Below, in pieces: positions 48,106-59,800 of a stretch of 64,000 nt of DNA; the stretch's first letter is position 1; every line of letters starts with the position of its first letter. Where the stretch lies: assembly GCA_012184525.1 (NCBI GenBank), contig WOFQ01000046.1, positions 231,540-295,539 on the forward strand, read 5' to 3'. This stretch comes from Xenoacremonium recifei. Taxonomy: Eukaryota; Ascomycota; Sordariomycetes; Hypocreales; Nectriaceae. The notes under the pieces are model-generated. The model did not search any database. It was given only the letters and a program-made list of their open reading frames with translations, and was not told where the DNA came from. The translations under genes were made by a program, and so were the position numbers.

Positions 48106-49893
48106 ATGTCGTCCCATCCGCCAGATCCCGAACCCAAGGAGTCTTCCATGACTCTGCAAGACGCCCCGCCGGCTACGGCCCAGGACGCTGTGCGGCACAT
48201 CAAGTCGCCCGGTGTCCAGCGCGTCGAGGCCATCGCCTCTGTCATCACCCTCCGAGATCGCATCTTCATTTTCTTCGGTATCTTCCTCATCGCCTACGCC
48301 TACGGGCTTGATGGTCAAACACGATACACGTACCAGCCGTATGCCACTGCGTCTTTCAACAACCACTCGCTTCTTTCGACGATCAATACTGTCAGGGCTG
48401 TCATTGCCGCCGCCGCCCAGCCGACATCGGCCAAGATTGCTGATGTGTTTGGGCGTGTTGAGCTCATCTGCCTCTCTGTCTTCTTCTATGTCTTGGGGAC
48501 CATCATTGAAGCGGTCTCAACCAATGTCTCGACATTCGCAGCAGGTGCGGTCTTCTACCAGATCGGATACACCATGGTGATCCTGCTGGTCGAGGTCATC
48601 GTCGCAGACATTACCTCAACTCGAGCTCGACTGTTCTTCAGTTATATCCCAGCCCTCCCCTTCATCATCAACACTTGGGTTAGCGGCGATGTTACTTCGG
48701 CAGTTCTCAAGGCCACGAGCTGGCGTTGGGGAGTCGGCATGTGGTGCATCATTTATACCGTGTGCGCCCTGCCTCTGATCATCAGTCTGATGGTCGTTTC
48801 TTGGCGAGCTCGTCGCCAAGGCCTACTTGACAACTACCGCTCGTCGTTCCAGATCCTTGGCTTCAACAACTTCGTGCTGGAGCTCTTCTGGTTGCTGGAT
48901 ACTGTGGGCATTATCTTGATCATTGCTGTCTTTGCTTTGATCCTCGTACCGCTCACGACTGCGGGTGGTTTCTCGGACAAATGGGGGACGGCGCATGTCA
49001 TTGCTCCTTTGGTCATCGGAATTCTTTGCATCCCTGTGTTCATTATCTGGGAGCTCAAGGCGCCTCACCCCATGGTTCCGTTCGCGATGATGAAGGACCG
49101 CGCCATCTGGGCCCCCATGGGAATGGCCGTGCTGCTCAACTTTTCCTGGACCATGCAAGGCGATTATCTGTATACCGTCCTGATCGTCGCGTTCAACTTC
49201 TCAGTCAAGGCGGCGACACGCATCACTTCTCTGTACTCGTTTGCAAGCGTCATCACGGGTCCGATCCTGGGTCTTATCGTATTCAAGGTGCGGCGTCTCA
49301 AGATCTTCATCGTTATCGGAACGTGTCTCTTCCTGGTGGCCTTTGGTCTGCTCATCCATTTCCGTGGCTCGCCCGCCAACAATGGGCGATCAGGAGTAAT
49401 TGGCGCCCAGGTGCTCCTGGGTATCGCCGGCGGCATGTTCCCCTACCCTGCGCAGGCTTCACTCCAAGCCTACGTCAGGCACGAGAACCTCGCTGCGATG
49501 ACGGGTCTCTACCTCGCAACCTATTCCGTCGGCTCGGCGCTGGGCAACAGTGTCTCCGGCGCCATTTGGACGCAGGTCTTGCCCAAGTCTCTGAACGACA
49601 ACCTGGGCGGTCTCAATGCGACGCTGGCAACCTCTGCGTACGGAGACCCCTTCAATGCCATCATTGAATGGCCCGTTGGAACTCCTGAGCGCGACGGAAT
49701 CATCGACTCGTATAAGCATGTGCAGCGCTTGCTCACAATTACCGGTATCTGCCTTTGCGTTCCGCTGATCGCATTCTCGCTGTGCTTGCGCAATCCCAAG
49801 CTCAACGACGACCAGACTCTGGCGAAGGACGAGTCAGCGGCAACCTCGATCACGACAGGAAGCACATCCGAGGTGCATGAAACGAATCACTAG
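48106..49893 (+). CDS. Siderophore-iron transporter, MFS
   Basis: Intronless, 595 residues, with about 14 membrane segments. The N-terminal motif FLIAYAYGLDGQTRYTYQPY, followed by NTVRAVIAAAAQPTSAKIADVFGR, is characteristic of the SIT/Mir siderophore-iron carrier family. These bring ferric siderophores in with protons across the plasma membrane. A C-terminal extracellular loop with WTQVLPKSLNDN is also family-typical. The start is the ATG at 48106; an upstream in-frame GTG can be ignored. No siderophore synthetase lies within the window, so it may take up xenosiderophores or serve a distant pathway. An ATCAGATAA element upstream suggests iron repression. The exact siderophore is unknown. Confidence 0.93.
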   Translation: MSSHPPDPEPKESSMTLQDAPPATAQDAVRHIKSPGVQRVEAIASVITLRDRIFIFFGIFLIAYAYGLDGQTRYTYQPYATASFNNHSLLSTINTVRAVIAAAAQPTSAKIADVFGRVELICLSVFFYVLGTIIEAVSTNVSTFAAGAVFYQIGYTMVILLVEVIVADITSTRARLFFSYIPALPFIINTWVSGDVTSAVLKATSWRWGVGMWCIIYTVCALPLIISLMVVSWRARRQGLLDNYRSSFQILGFNNFVLELFWLLDTVGIILIIAVFALILVPLTTAGGFSDKWGTAHVIAPLVIGILCIPVFIIWELKAPHPMVPFAMMKDRAIWAPMGMAVLLNFSWTMQGDYLYTVLIVAFNFSVKAATRITSLYSFASVITGPILGLIVFKVRRLKIFIVIGTCLFLVAFGLLIHFRGSPANNGRSGVIGAQVLLGIAGGMFPYPAQASLQAYVRHENLAAMTGLYLATYSVGSALGNSVSGAIWTQVLPKSLNDNLGGLNATLATSAYGDPFNAIIEWPVGTPERDGIIDSYKHVQRLLTITGICLCVPLIAFSLCLRNPKLNDDQTLAKDESAATSITTGSTSEVHETNH

Positions 49894-50800
49894 GTAGAAG
49901 GTCTAGTCAAAAGTGCTTATTGGGTGTACAAAAAGTCGAAGCCAGCGAGAAGAGTGTAGAGATTAATGGAGAACATGTTCTGAGCAAACTCACGAGCCTG
50001 TGAACGAATGTTTGCAGAGATACATCGGAGTGATCACCGAGAACTTCGAACTTCGAAATTCCACAGCCCTTCTAGACACCTTCCGAAAGGAGTAATACGT
50101 AGCGATCACAATCTGGGCTGTGCTGGCTCTAGAATCCGTCCAGAAGTCGGGCATGCATCATTGGGGCGGTTGGGCGAATGAGGCGAACGATTCTGGCAAG
50201 GCTGAGCGCAATGGGCTTGCCACGGCTCCAGCCGAGGTGCCACAGCAGTTGATACGAAGCCCAAGAAAGAAAGCAATGCGATAATCGGTGGATGTGTTGA
50301 TGCTTTGAGAGAATGAGAGAACGAGAAATCGTGATGCCTGGAATCCGTGCCACATGCCATGACGTCACATGATCTACACATGACCTGAGCCACAAATTGG
50401 GCTTTCCCCACCCACGTGAGGTGGAGATTGGCATTCTGTAAGAGACAGAGACTCTGCTGTATTACAGATCACGAACCAAATGGCCACTACAGAGTCTCCG
50501 GGTCAATGATTGCTTTAGGCTCTCCGCAGGCTGAATCCCTTCCGGCCTGTGCCCTAGAGATCGCTGCAAAGGCGGGCGGAAAGCTCCCGGGCTGTGTCTC
50601 CGAAAGGCGGGGTTGCACCGCCACACTTGAGCGCTGTCATTCCCCAATATCGTGTCCTCCGCATCTCAGCTGAAGTGCTTTGTGCTATTTAACTCTTGGC
50701 TTATTTCCAGAACATTTCCAGTCCATGAACGATATCTCACCCATCTCTTGGCGAAGCGGGAAGATCTAATGCCAAGCAATACCAAGAACAAGACACCATC
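49894..50800. other. Intergenic, 907 bases, no gene seen
   Basis: Follows the siderophore transporter and contains the promoter of the GRDP-like gene. No repeat or RNA gene recognised. Confidence 0.5.
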
Positions 50801-53582
50801 ATGACTGCCATCACCACCCCGGACGATTACCCTAGAGTCTCAGAGGCTGGCAGCAGCAGCGATGCGCCGCCAGCGTATAATGTTGTCGACACGGTTGCCG
50901 GACCGGCAGATACCGCCGGCGACGACATCGATCTTTCGGCCGTCTTTCGCGATCTGAAGCTGTCTGACAGTATCGGAGATCCCAGTGTCGATACGTGCCT
51001 TGCGCATCTGAAGCTGCTCCACGCGCTTCACAACCTGAAAGAGGATGTGGGATACTGCGATGGCATCTTCGGCCTTTGGAACACCCGTGCTGATATCAGC
51101 GTCATCAAGCTTGAAGACGATGCCGTGATCGAACATCCCATGAACCCGTCCCACACAATGACTGAACAACAGAAGAAAATTAGCCTTAGCCTGCTGCGAG
51201 AGAAGCGCTGGGCACTATTTGTTGCCCGTGCCGTCGACCGATATGAAGCTTGGTGGACGTCCATGTTCAAAGTCTCCTTGACAGAGGCCGACAGGATGCA
51301 GCCAAGCTCCCCGGCATTTGAAGGCTTCCCTACCGCTCAAGGAGACACGATGAACTGGGATGAGCTGCCTTTGCCACCGCTTGGTGAGTTGACCCGCGCG
51401 ATGCTGTGATCCTATACCACTCACTGCGAACCACTGTCGCTGACAATAGTACTTAGACGTTTTGATGGTGTGGCATGCTCATATGCTGAACCCCCGCGCG
51501 TTCCTCGAAGACTCGTTGAGATTCCAGGCCGGAGATCTCTGGAGACTAGGAATGCCTTGGCGACAAGTCAACAGCGCTATCGATGACCACTTCAATTACA
51601 ATGTCTCCGAGGACAAACAAGCTGCTTGGGTTGCCCAAACAGGGCGGAATTGGGGCAATCTCGAAGACGGTGATCGAAAGCAGCTCAAGTGTCCAGCCTG
51701 TGAGACTCAAGTCGACGTGCCTTGGACAACCTGTGGTATTCATGAGGAGCCGAAGGGTTACGAGTAAGCGTTAGAGATATCGCTTTCCCCAATCAAATAC
51801 TGATGATGATTATAGGCGACCAGGGATGGTCGGAAACGGATACGGCGACGGGGACTTCAAAAATCATTGCACGAATCCAGACTGCAACATTGAAGTCACA
51901 ACTGGTGTTCTACGTGTGGCCAAGTTTGTGAACGACTCAAAGCAACTGCTTCGAAATGGAACCCCCATGCCAGGCACCGTGCTGAACCTCACCGACGGCA
52001 CACCCGACCTGCTGAAGAATCCCGAAGACGATGAGCTCACGTTTCCGGACCGACTTGTCCAGAAGACCAGCATGCGAAGCGAAGTCATCGAACTGATATG
52101 GCCTGGAATGGCCCCTCCCATCTCAATGGATGAGGTAAAGACACTCGTCGAAAAGACACTCAACGATAGCGTCCAGCTCAAGGTTGCCCTCGGCGACCCT
52201 CCGGGCAAGATCCGACGTGTAAGAATCCCACCGGATGCTGGCAAGAGTCTACGGCGAATGATGGCGCGTTACTGGGAAAACAGCAGCCCCTTTGCGCTGG
52301 ACCTTTGTGGTGCTGTGATGCGTCAGGGTGCTTTCGTCGACAAGATGGTTGACCTCGATTGGCTTCATAGCCCTTCGGCAAGGGACACGATGAGTCGGCT
52401 GTTGACAAAGTATGGACGCTTCGTGGACATCATGGCGGCGTATCCGGATAACGTAGCTGTTCCAACGCTGGATGTTGATCTGGCGTGGCATAGCCACCAG
52501 TTGTGCCCGCAGGCGTACTACAACTACACGATGAAGAAGACGGACAAGTTCATCGACCATGATGACAAGATTGATGAGACGACTCTCTCAACATCGTTCG
52601 AGTGGACATCGAAGATCTACCAGGAGAAGTACAACGAGATCTACTCGGAGTGCACCTGTTGGTACTGCGAAGGTAAGGCCCAGTATGTCTCCAATCGCAC
52701 GACTCAAGCTAACAAAGAACAGCCATTCGAGCATCTCATTCATCTTCCGTGGGAAGGATTTTCGGCAAGATCAACCCATCTTCATCCTCCGCGAAACAGG
52801 AGAAAGTTTCCGATGCCTTCTACAACTCTGGCGCAGCGCAGCTCTGTCCTCCTGACAAGTCCGCACACATTTCAGCACACAACTCGGTCAAGGTGCTGCA
52901 ACCTGAGACCAAGCGCGCGACTTGGATGGTCTACGAAAGACTTCGCGCCAAGCATCGGCGGCAGCTCGACGACAATTACGCAAAGGCTTCTCGGAGAGCT
53001 GCTAAGAAGGGGAGAAAGTTGCCTCCGAGGCAAGAGTATTATGAGCACTGGGGTTACCCATATGCCAGTAAGTTAATAATCTGAATGGAAGCAAAGACGT
53101 ACCTTGGGTCACTAATCGCATGATAGTGTATGGTCCGTACTGTTACCCCATCTACATCGCTCCTCCTATGTACTATGGAGACCCCTGCACAGTGACTCCA
53201 GGCATGGGAGCATGGGGAAACTGCTGTCAAGGAACATGTGGAGGCGCCGGAGGATGTGGCGCTGGCATGGTAGGGGTAAGCCATTCTCCGAGGGTGCGTG
53301 TTTTGAAGACCCAGACTGACTCTATCGTTTAGGCTATGCCCGGAGCAGCGGGTGGTGGTAAGTTAAATGGGAATTCAATTCAATGCCTATGAAAAACATG
53401 CTGACCCAAATTTATAGCTTGCGGAACCGCTGGTGTTGCTCTCGCTTGTGCTGGAGGTGGAGGTGGTGGAGGAGGTTGCGGAGGAGGCGGCGGCTGCGGC
53501 GGCGGAGGTGGTTGTGGTGGCGGAGGTAAGTCGCCCTCACGTTTCATCCTAAACTTGGTACTGACTTGATCTAGGATGTTAA
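50801..53582 (+). CDS. Glycine-rich domain-containing protein (GRDP-like)
   Basis: Eight exons (50801-51383, 51457-51763, 51816-52672, 52723-53067, 53127-53275, 53333-53357, 53418-53525, 53575-53582) encode 793 residues. Two related modules show VWHAHMLNP and AWHSHQLCP, the paired W-H-x-H signature of the GRDP-like family (known from plant GRDP1/2). CxxC pairs near CPACETQ and CTCWYC may bind zinc. The C-terminal 100 residues turn from a Tyr/Pro-rich segment to pure Gly/Cys repeats, built over four small exons, two of only 25 and 8 bases. The last exon supplies the final Cys and stop. The biochemical role in fungi is unknown. Confidence 0.88.
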
Positions 53583-53870
53583 TCGCCTTCGTATTGGGAT
53601 GTCTTGTTTGTTTAGCGATGACGGTCTTTTAGTACATGCATATTCCCCAGATGTTGGTTCCGTTATAGTTAAATGCAGTTGAGCAAGTCTATATTTCTTC
53701 ATGCTCTGTCTAAATCATAAAGAATTCGTGAATCTATGATCTATAGTCTATTGTCCAGCAATGATGGGTATCAATTGGGTCCAATGTCAGTCGCCTCCAG
53801 CTGTAGACACTCTCATAACCCTCGCTCCTCTCCTTATATCTTGTGTCTACACGCGCATGTGTCTGCACAC

Positions 53871-55570
53871 TCAATCATCCCTCATCTGCTTCTCACCCTT
53901 CTCGTTCTCGTCAGGGTTCTCAACGACAGTGTCGTCGCCGCTGTCCTCGCGGAACGAGCCAGTCGTCATCGCGCCGCGAGCAGCCGAGTTGACAAGGCCC
54001 AGACGGAGAGCCTCCTGCTCGATTTGCTCCTGAGTCAAGAAGGGCAGCTCCTCAGCGGCCTTGACGTAGGACTTGTTCTCAACGTAGCCCTTGGCGAAGA
54101 TGATGTCAATCTCCTCGAGAGATCGGTTGGCAGTCTCAGGGAAGAAGAAATAAATGACGGGGAAGAAGCAAGCATTGATTACCGCGAACAGCAGGTAGGT
54201 GCCCCAAGTGATGCGCTTGATCAGGATAGGCGTGATCATGACGATGAAGAAGTTGAAGAGCCAGTTGCTGCAAGTGGACACAGCGTTGGCCTTGGCTCGG
54301 GTCTTGATGGGGTTGATCTCGGCCGGGTAGAGCCACGGGAGCGGCAACCAGGTTGCACCGAAGGAAGCGATGTAAGTGAATAGACCGACAGCAGCGCCCT
54401 TGGCAGGGCCGGAAGTTCTATTGCGGCAATAGTTAGCAAGCCGCCAGGACAGGGGTCTGAATGGGGGGCGTCAACAACTTACCCAGGAATCAGGCAGGCA
54501 AACGTGATGATCATGGACAACATCTGGCCAAAAGTACCCCAGAGGAAGAGCTTTCTTCGTCCAACTCGCTCGATGATGAACCAGGACGTAGTCGCAAAGA
54601 TACTGTACACAACCATGTTGCCTCCGCCCCATAACATGGCGGTGTTGTGGCTCGCGTTCAAAGAGCTCTGGAAGAGGATAGGGAAGTAATAAATGACGGC
54701 ATTGCAGCCACCAATCTGCTGGAAGAGCTGACTCAGCCCGCCTAGCAGCATACGGCGGAAATGCTGCGTCTTTCCGTGCGTAAACAGGGCCTTGAAGGGG
54801 GTGCTCTTCTGGCCGGCAAAGCCTGAGGCGCGGATCGAGTCGAGGATGACATCACGCTCAATCTTGGTCTCGGAGCTGTCGACCTCATAGCCTCTGATAG
54901 CAGCAATGACAACCTCGGCTTCCTCGTAGCGCTCGTGGGTGAGCAGCCAGCGTGGGCTCTCCGGGAGCCAGATCATGCTGATGCACAACACCAAGCCGAA
55001 GACGATTTGGAAGGCGATGGGGAAGCGCCATACCAAATCGGGGTTTCCGAAAGAAGCACCGTAATCAATCCAGTAGGCAATGAGAGTACCAAAAGCAATA
55101 ATGCCACCCTCAATGCAAATGAGAAGACCACGGTTGGAAGTCTTGCTGCACTCGGCTTGATAGGTGGGGATAGTAGAGGTGTTGATGCCGTTGCCAACAC
55201 CAGTGATGATTCGACCAATAATGAACTGAGCCAATTGGGCATGGCCCTTCTTACAGGTGACCTGAATAATAACACCCAGAATCATGATAAAGCCACCGAG
55301 GATCATGGCGCGGCGACGGCCGAGCAGATCGCCAACAGCGAGGATGAAGAGCGCACCCATCAAGCAGCCGATCTCGTAGATGGAAGTCACGAGACCCTGC
55401 ATGGTATCGCCCTTGGTCTGCGGGAAAAAGTCGTTAAAGTCGGGAGCAGAGATGATGCCCGACATAACGCCCTGATCATATCCGAAGAGCAGGAAACCCG
55501 TCGTGGCGACGGTTGAGACAGCCAGGGAGAGAGGGCGGCCAGTAAGGCCGGCGAACTTGGGCGGAGCCAT
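53871..55570 (-). CDS. MFS sugar (hexose) transporter
   Basis: Two exons, 55570-54483 and 54417-53871, with a 65-base intron, encode 544 residues. Sugar-porter signatures are present: FGYDQGVMSG in TM1, GRRRAM after TM2, IGRIITGVGNGI, PESPRWLL, QQIGGCNAVIYY in TM7, and PAEINPIKTRAK and FFPETANRSLEEID at the C-terminal half. This is a proton-coupled or facilitative monosaccharide carrier of the plasma membrane, most like fungal hexose or quinate-type porters. The substrate cannot be fixed by sequence alone. A TATATA box lies about 145 bases upstream. It ends 288 bases from the convergent GRDP-like gene. Confidence 0.94.
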
Positions 55571-55712
55571 GTTCGGAGAGACCAGCTCTGCGGAGAGATA
55601 CGTAATAGAGAGGAAATAAGAGTCTAAACAACGTTTCCAGTGCGGAGGCGGGTAACTGTCATGTCAAAGAGAGTTGGTCCCCTAAAGGCGGAGGTGGGAG
55701 GAGGGGGGGCTC

Positions 55713-55718
55713 TATATA
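55713..55718 (-). promoter_or_regulatory. TATA box of the sugar transporter gene
   Basis: TATATA in GTATATAGAG on the minus strand, about 145 bases upstream of the ATG, within a C-rich (minus strand) context. Confidence 0.55.
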
Positions 55719-56845
55719 CCCCGTGGTCGTGATGGAACGGCACACATGTCCGCACCGTGACAGATACACGAGCAGCGCGTGAATTGCTGCCAGGGAAGCG
55801 TGCAACTCCATAAAAGTTTGCAAAATCTCTGAAAATGTGGCCGTCTCTCCACGACGAGATCCACGAACGGTCCACCATCACACTCGCATTCTCCACGCCA
55901 CTGCGACCCCGAACCACATCACGACCCTGGATCACAGGTTTAGACAGCCAGATAACCGCTCTAAACCCTCAGGCAGCCCTCCATGTTATCTGAGTCGCAA
56001 CCGGCGCCCCCACGACGTCGCGGAGCCGCGGCCGGCCCAGCCAACCGCAGCCCTCCGGGGTTCGTTCGGCTTGCCCCTCCGGTGTCGTCATGCCGTCTCC
56101 GCTGCCGGGCTTGCAATGACCTTCCCGGCGATCTGCCAAGCCGGACGTTTGGCCCCTGAGGGTTGCGATCCACAAGGAGCCGCCCCGGTGCTGAGGCTAA
56201 CGGCTTTGCTCGGTGTTATTCCGTGCGGGCGACGATGAGGTCATAGCTGAGATCTGGGAGGCTGAAGAGATTTCTTTTTAAACAGCTGGAAGCTTATTGG
56301 ATGCTTCTAAGTGGTGAAGAGTGTTAAGAAGAGTTTGCTCTCTGCTGTTGGCGATCTGGTCGTGTTTCTGACTCGGGCGGCGGCTTCGTTCCCATTTTTT
56401 CTCTAGTGTCGAAGACAGCAGAAGAACCCAGTATTTGATGCATGCCACGAGATAATAGACCGAGGTATGCTGCAATAGGTGGCAGACATGCCGATCATCT
56501 CACTGCGACCCAGCACAGTACATGCGCAATCTCCTTCACATGGTACCGATTGAAGCCGACTGCAGTGTTGCTCCGTAATAATTGCGTGGGTACGAGTGTG
56601 ACGTATTGTTGAAGAAAAATAAGAAGAAAACAAACCTATGCACAATTCTTGAAGGAACCCGACAGGGCTTTCATGAAAATGCCATATATAAAGGACACAC
56701 TAGATTACCTTTCTATGCTGTAGTTAGTAGACATAAAAAAGCTCCTAAGGTTACGACGAGCGATATCTTGCTGAGGAAGTAAGATCTGATCTATTAGTAC
56801 TGAGATGATTATGATTCCATGCCTAAGTCAACCTTGAATACTGAC
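55719..56845. other. Intergenic, 1.1 kb, no gene seen
   Basis: Upstream of the transporter and downstream of the NLR gene. GC-rich at 55960-56240, then AT-rich from about 56560. The composition drop marks the border of the NLR locus. Confidence 0.5.
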
Positions 56846-59800
56846 CTATCCCGATTTAGAGAATTGTAAAATCTCTATGGACTCCCTCCAGCGCATCAGG
56901 ATCAGGTGGTCATTGCAACACACGGCATCAGCCGTTCTCATATCTGGTGGCAGCCACAAGACCTTCTTCCCATCCCTGACAATCCACTCGCCGTCTAAAT
57001 ACGTCTCCCCGCATAGGCTCTTTGGCGTGAGTCCCACCATCCCCCTGTTCATTGTTAGGTAGTTACCACACTTTGACAAAGCAAACTTATCGAAGGGTTG
57101 GTGGTGGGATTGATCAGTATGCAGCTGACGAGCACACGCAAGAGTCCCGTCTGCCATATTCCACGTCCGAATGGTGCCCTCAACCCCCAAGGTGATCAAA
57201 CAGCGGCCGTCCAGGGAGAAAGTCAAGTCCACCACGAGCCTGTCTCTCTCTTTTTCGTCCCATTTATGTGGACTCTGAGAGGAAACCTTGTTGGGATATC
57301 TATACTCCCAGCCTATATTGCGATTGATTATGGCAATAGATTCCTTTGTATTTGTGTCCCAAATTCGCACTGTTTCGTCGTCGGAAGCGGATGCAATGTG
57401 TTTTCCATCAGAGGAGAGTGAAAGTGCGCGAATCTCACGTTTATGGCCATATAAGCTGAAGTAGTGTTTTCCAGAGGCACAGTCCCAAAGGTTGATTTTA
57501 TGCCTGACCGTACCACGATGGGGCGTACAAAAAGCGACCAATCTGCTATCGCTAGAAAAGGTGATGTCGGCTTCTGGCACAAAGCCTCGCAAGAACGCTT
57601 GAAGTGTGCCAGTCTCCAGGTTCCATAGCATCACGCCAGCGTCCGTAGCTGAAGCCAACGTCTGGGCATTTGGCGAAAAGGCTAATGAGAAGCCTCGGTA
57701 GGGGCGATGGATAAAGTGCCCGGGATTGAGAACATGAGTTTCCTTCCTTTCACGCACATTCCAAAGCCGGATTTGTTGGCTCTCTTCCTTTCTTGTAGAC
57801 AGTAATAGAGCTAGCAGATGACTGCAAGGCGAGAAAGCAATTTCTTCCAAATCAAATCCAGCAGGGGCATCGTCAAAAGACGGAGCGCCAAGAGGTATCA
57901 GTGCTCCTGCTTCTACCTTCCAAAGGCTTACCACCTCCCCTTTTTCGGAAGTGTCAGACCAATGGCTGGCGGCTAGTGTCAGGCCATCAGGAGAAGCAAT
58001 TATCGATGCAATATGCTCTACTGAATGGCTCTTCTGAGCTTGCTCGGGTCGGGAAGAGTGTGCCATCGAATCCCATAATCGTACACCATTCTCATGCGAA
58101 GATGCGACAATCTTGCAATTGGGTGATAAAGCGACTTTCCCTCTCCGGCCAATATGTTGGATAAGCGGTTGGGACGACATTCCTGCCCGTGGTATACACA
58201 GCCTTGATGTACTTTCCGTACTCGTGTCCGCCTTGTCAACCGCAAATGGCAGTGAATCTAGTCGGGCCTCGTGTTCACGCCGCAAAGATTCTTCATCGAT
58301 GCCGATGGGAGTTCTTAGATTGGCGTGAGGAGTGTGAGTCCTTTCCGCAAAATGCGTCAGTTCCCGTGTTTCAACGTCCCAGACCTTGACCCATTCACTA
58401 CTTGAAGCAATTAGAAGCCCATTTGGTGTGAAAGCCAATGAACGAATGTCCCTGGCGTCTTGCTCAGTAATCTCACTCGGAGGATTACAAGTTTCATCAT
58501 CGCCTGTTCCAAAATCCCAAATTTGGATCGAATTCATAGTTGGAATGGCGAGTGTATCATTCTTCAAAGAACAGCTCAGGGCGAGAGGATTCCAAGCTTT
58601 AGTTTCAAACTTCTTGATTAAGTCGCCTGTTTCCGCATTCCATATTCGGATTTTTCCGTCAGGTCGCGTCGCCCACTCCGGCTGGCCACTGGCAACTACA
58701 TTGCCACGACGACAGAAGGCAACACTCAGAGTGTTAATATCAGTCCACAAGGTCTTATTTAACCACCCTGTTTCCGAATCCCAGAGGCAAATTTTATCCA
58801 CTGATGCTGAGGCGATTAGCTTACCATCCCTGGAAAAAGCAACGGAGGTGACCAGTTTAGAATGTCCCTCCAAAGTTTGTATGAATGGACTCCAGTCTTT
58901 CTCGGTGGTCTTGATTTTGTTTGCAATTGGCAAGACGTGCTTCCACATCGTTGATCGCACAATACTGTTCATAGGGGAGAAGACTAGAGCCGCGCTGTAA
59001 ACCTGAAATGGTGCCTTCTCTATCATGTGAGCAAACTTCGATACAAATCTCTCGGTATCTGTGAGGAATATTTCAAGCCCGGAAGGTTCGTTGTGCCAAC
59101 CCTAAAGAAGTTCAATAAGTAAGCGAAGGCGTGTTTATCAGATCAACCTTACCTCGATGATGCGAGAAATGTTCTTAATAGACAAGACACCGTTTCGGAG
59201 TGTGTTCTGCAAGGATAAATTCCTGAGCCAATGGAGAAGATATCCCTCGAGGAACTGAAGAACAAGCTCCTCATGAGGCACCCTGTCCTTGCTTTTCTTG
59301 TCGAATTCACACAAGGCGTAGAGGTGTTCAGCCCAGAAGAGGCACGCGTACTGCCCAAATGGATCAAGGTGGGCATCTACGCTCTTGGGCCTTCTGGCTG
59401 ATAAAGCCCCTGGTATGGAAAGGTTGATTTTATCCTCCTCTTTCAAGCCTGCTGACTTGTCCTTTAGAAAATTGATAGACCGTAGAAACAGTTCGTCATG
59501 TCCTTTCCGCTCTGGGATGGCAAACATCCCATGCACGCAATGTCCAAGAACGGTTTCAAAAATTGTCGAAAGGGCGCGAAGCACCCACGACCATTTCTGC
59601 ACCCGAAGCTTGTAGAGGCCATGGACGCAGGGGGCGAGCAAGATCAATGCTAATATTGGATAGCGTTTGAGAAATTCATTCGCTTTGAGGACGGCAGCAG
59701 CAAATAGCAGGTGATCTAGGTAATAGAACCTGTAGGTGCCAATTCGCAGTATGTCGACAATGAATGCTAGCGATGGCCAGACTAGGAACCCCAGAGGCGC

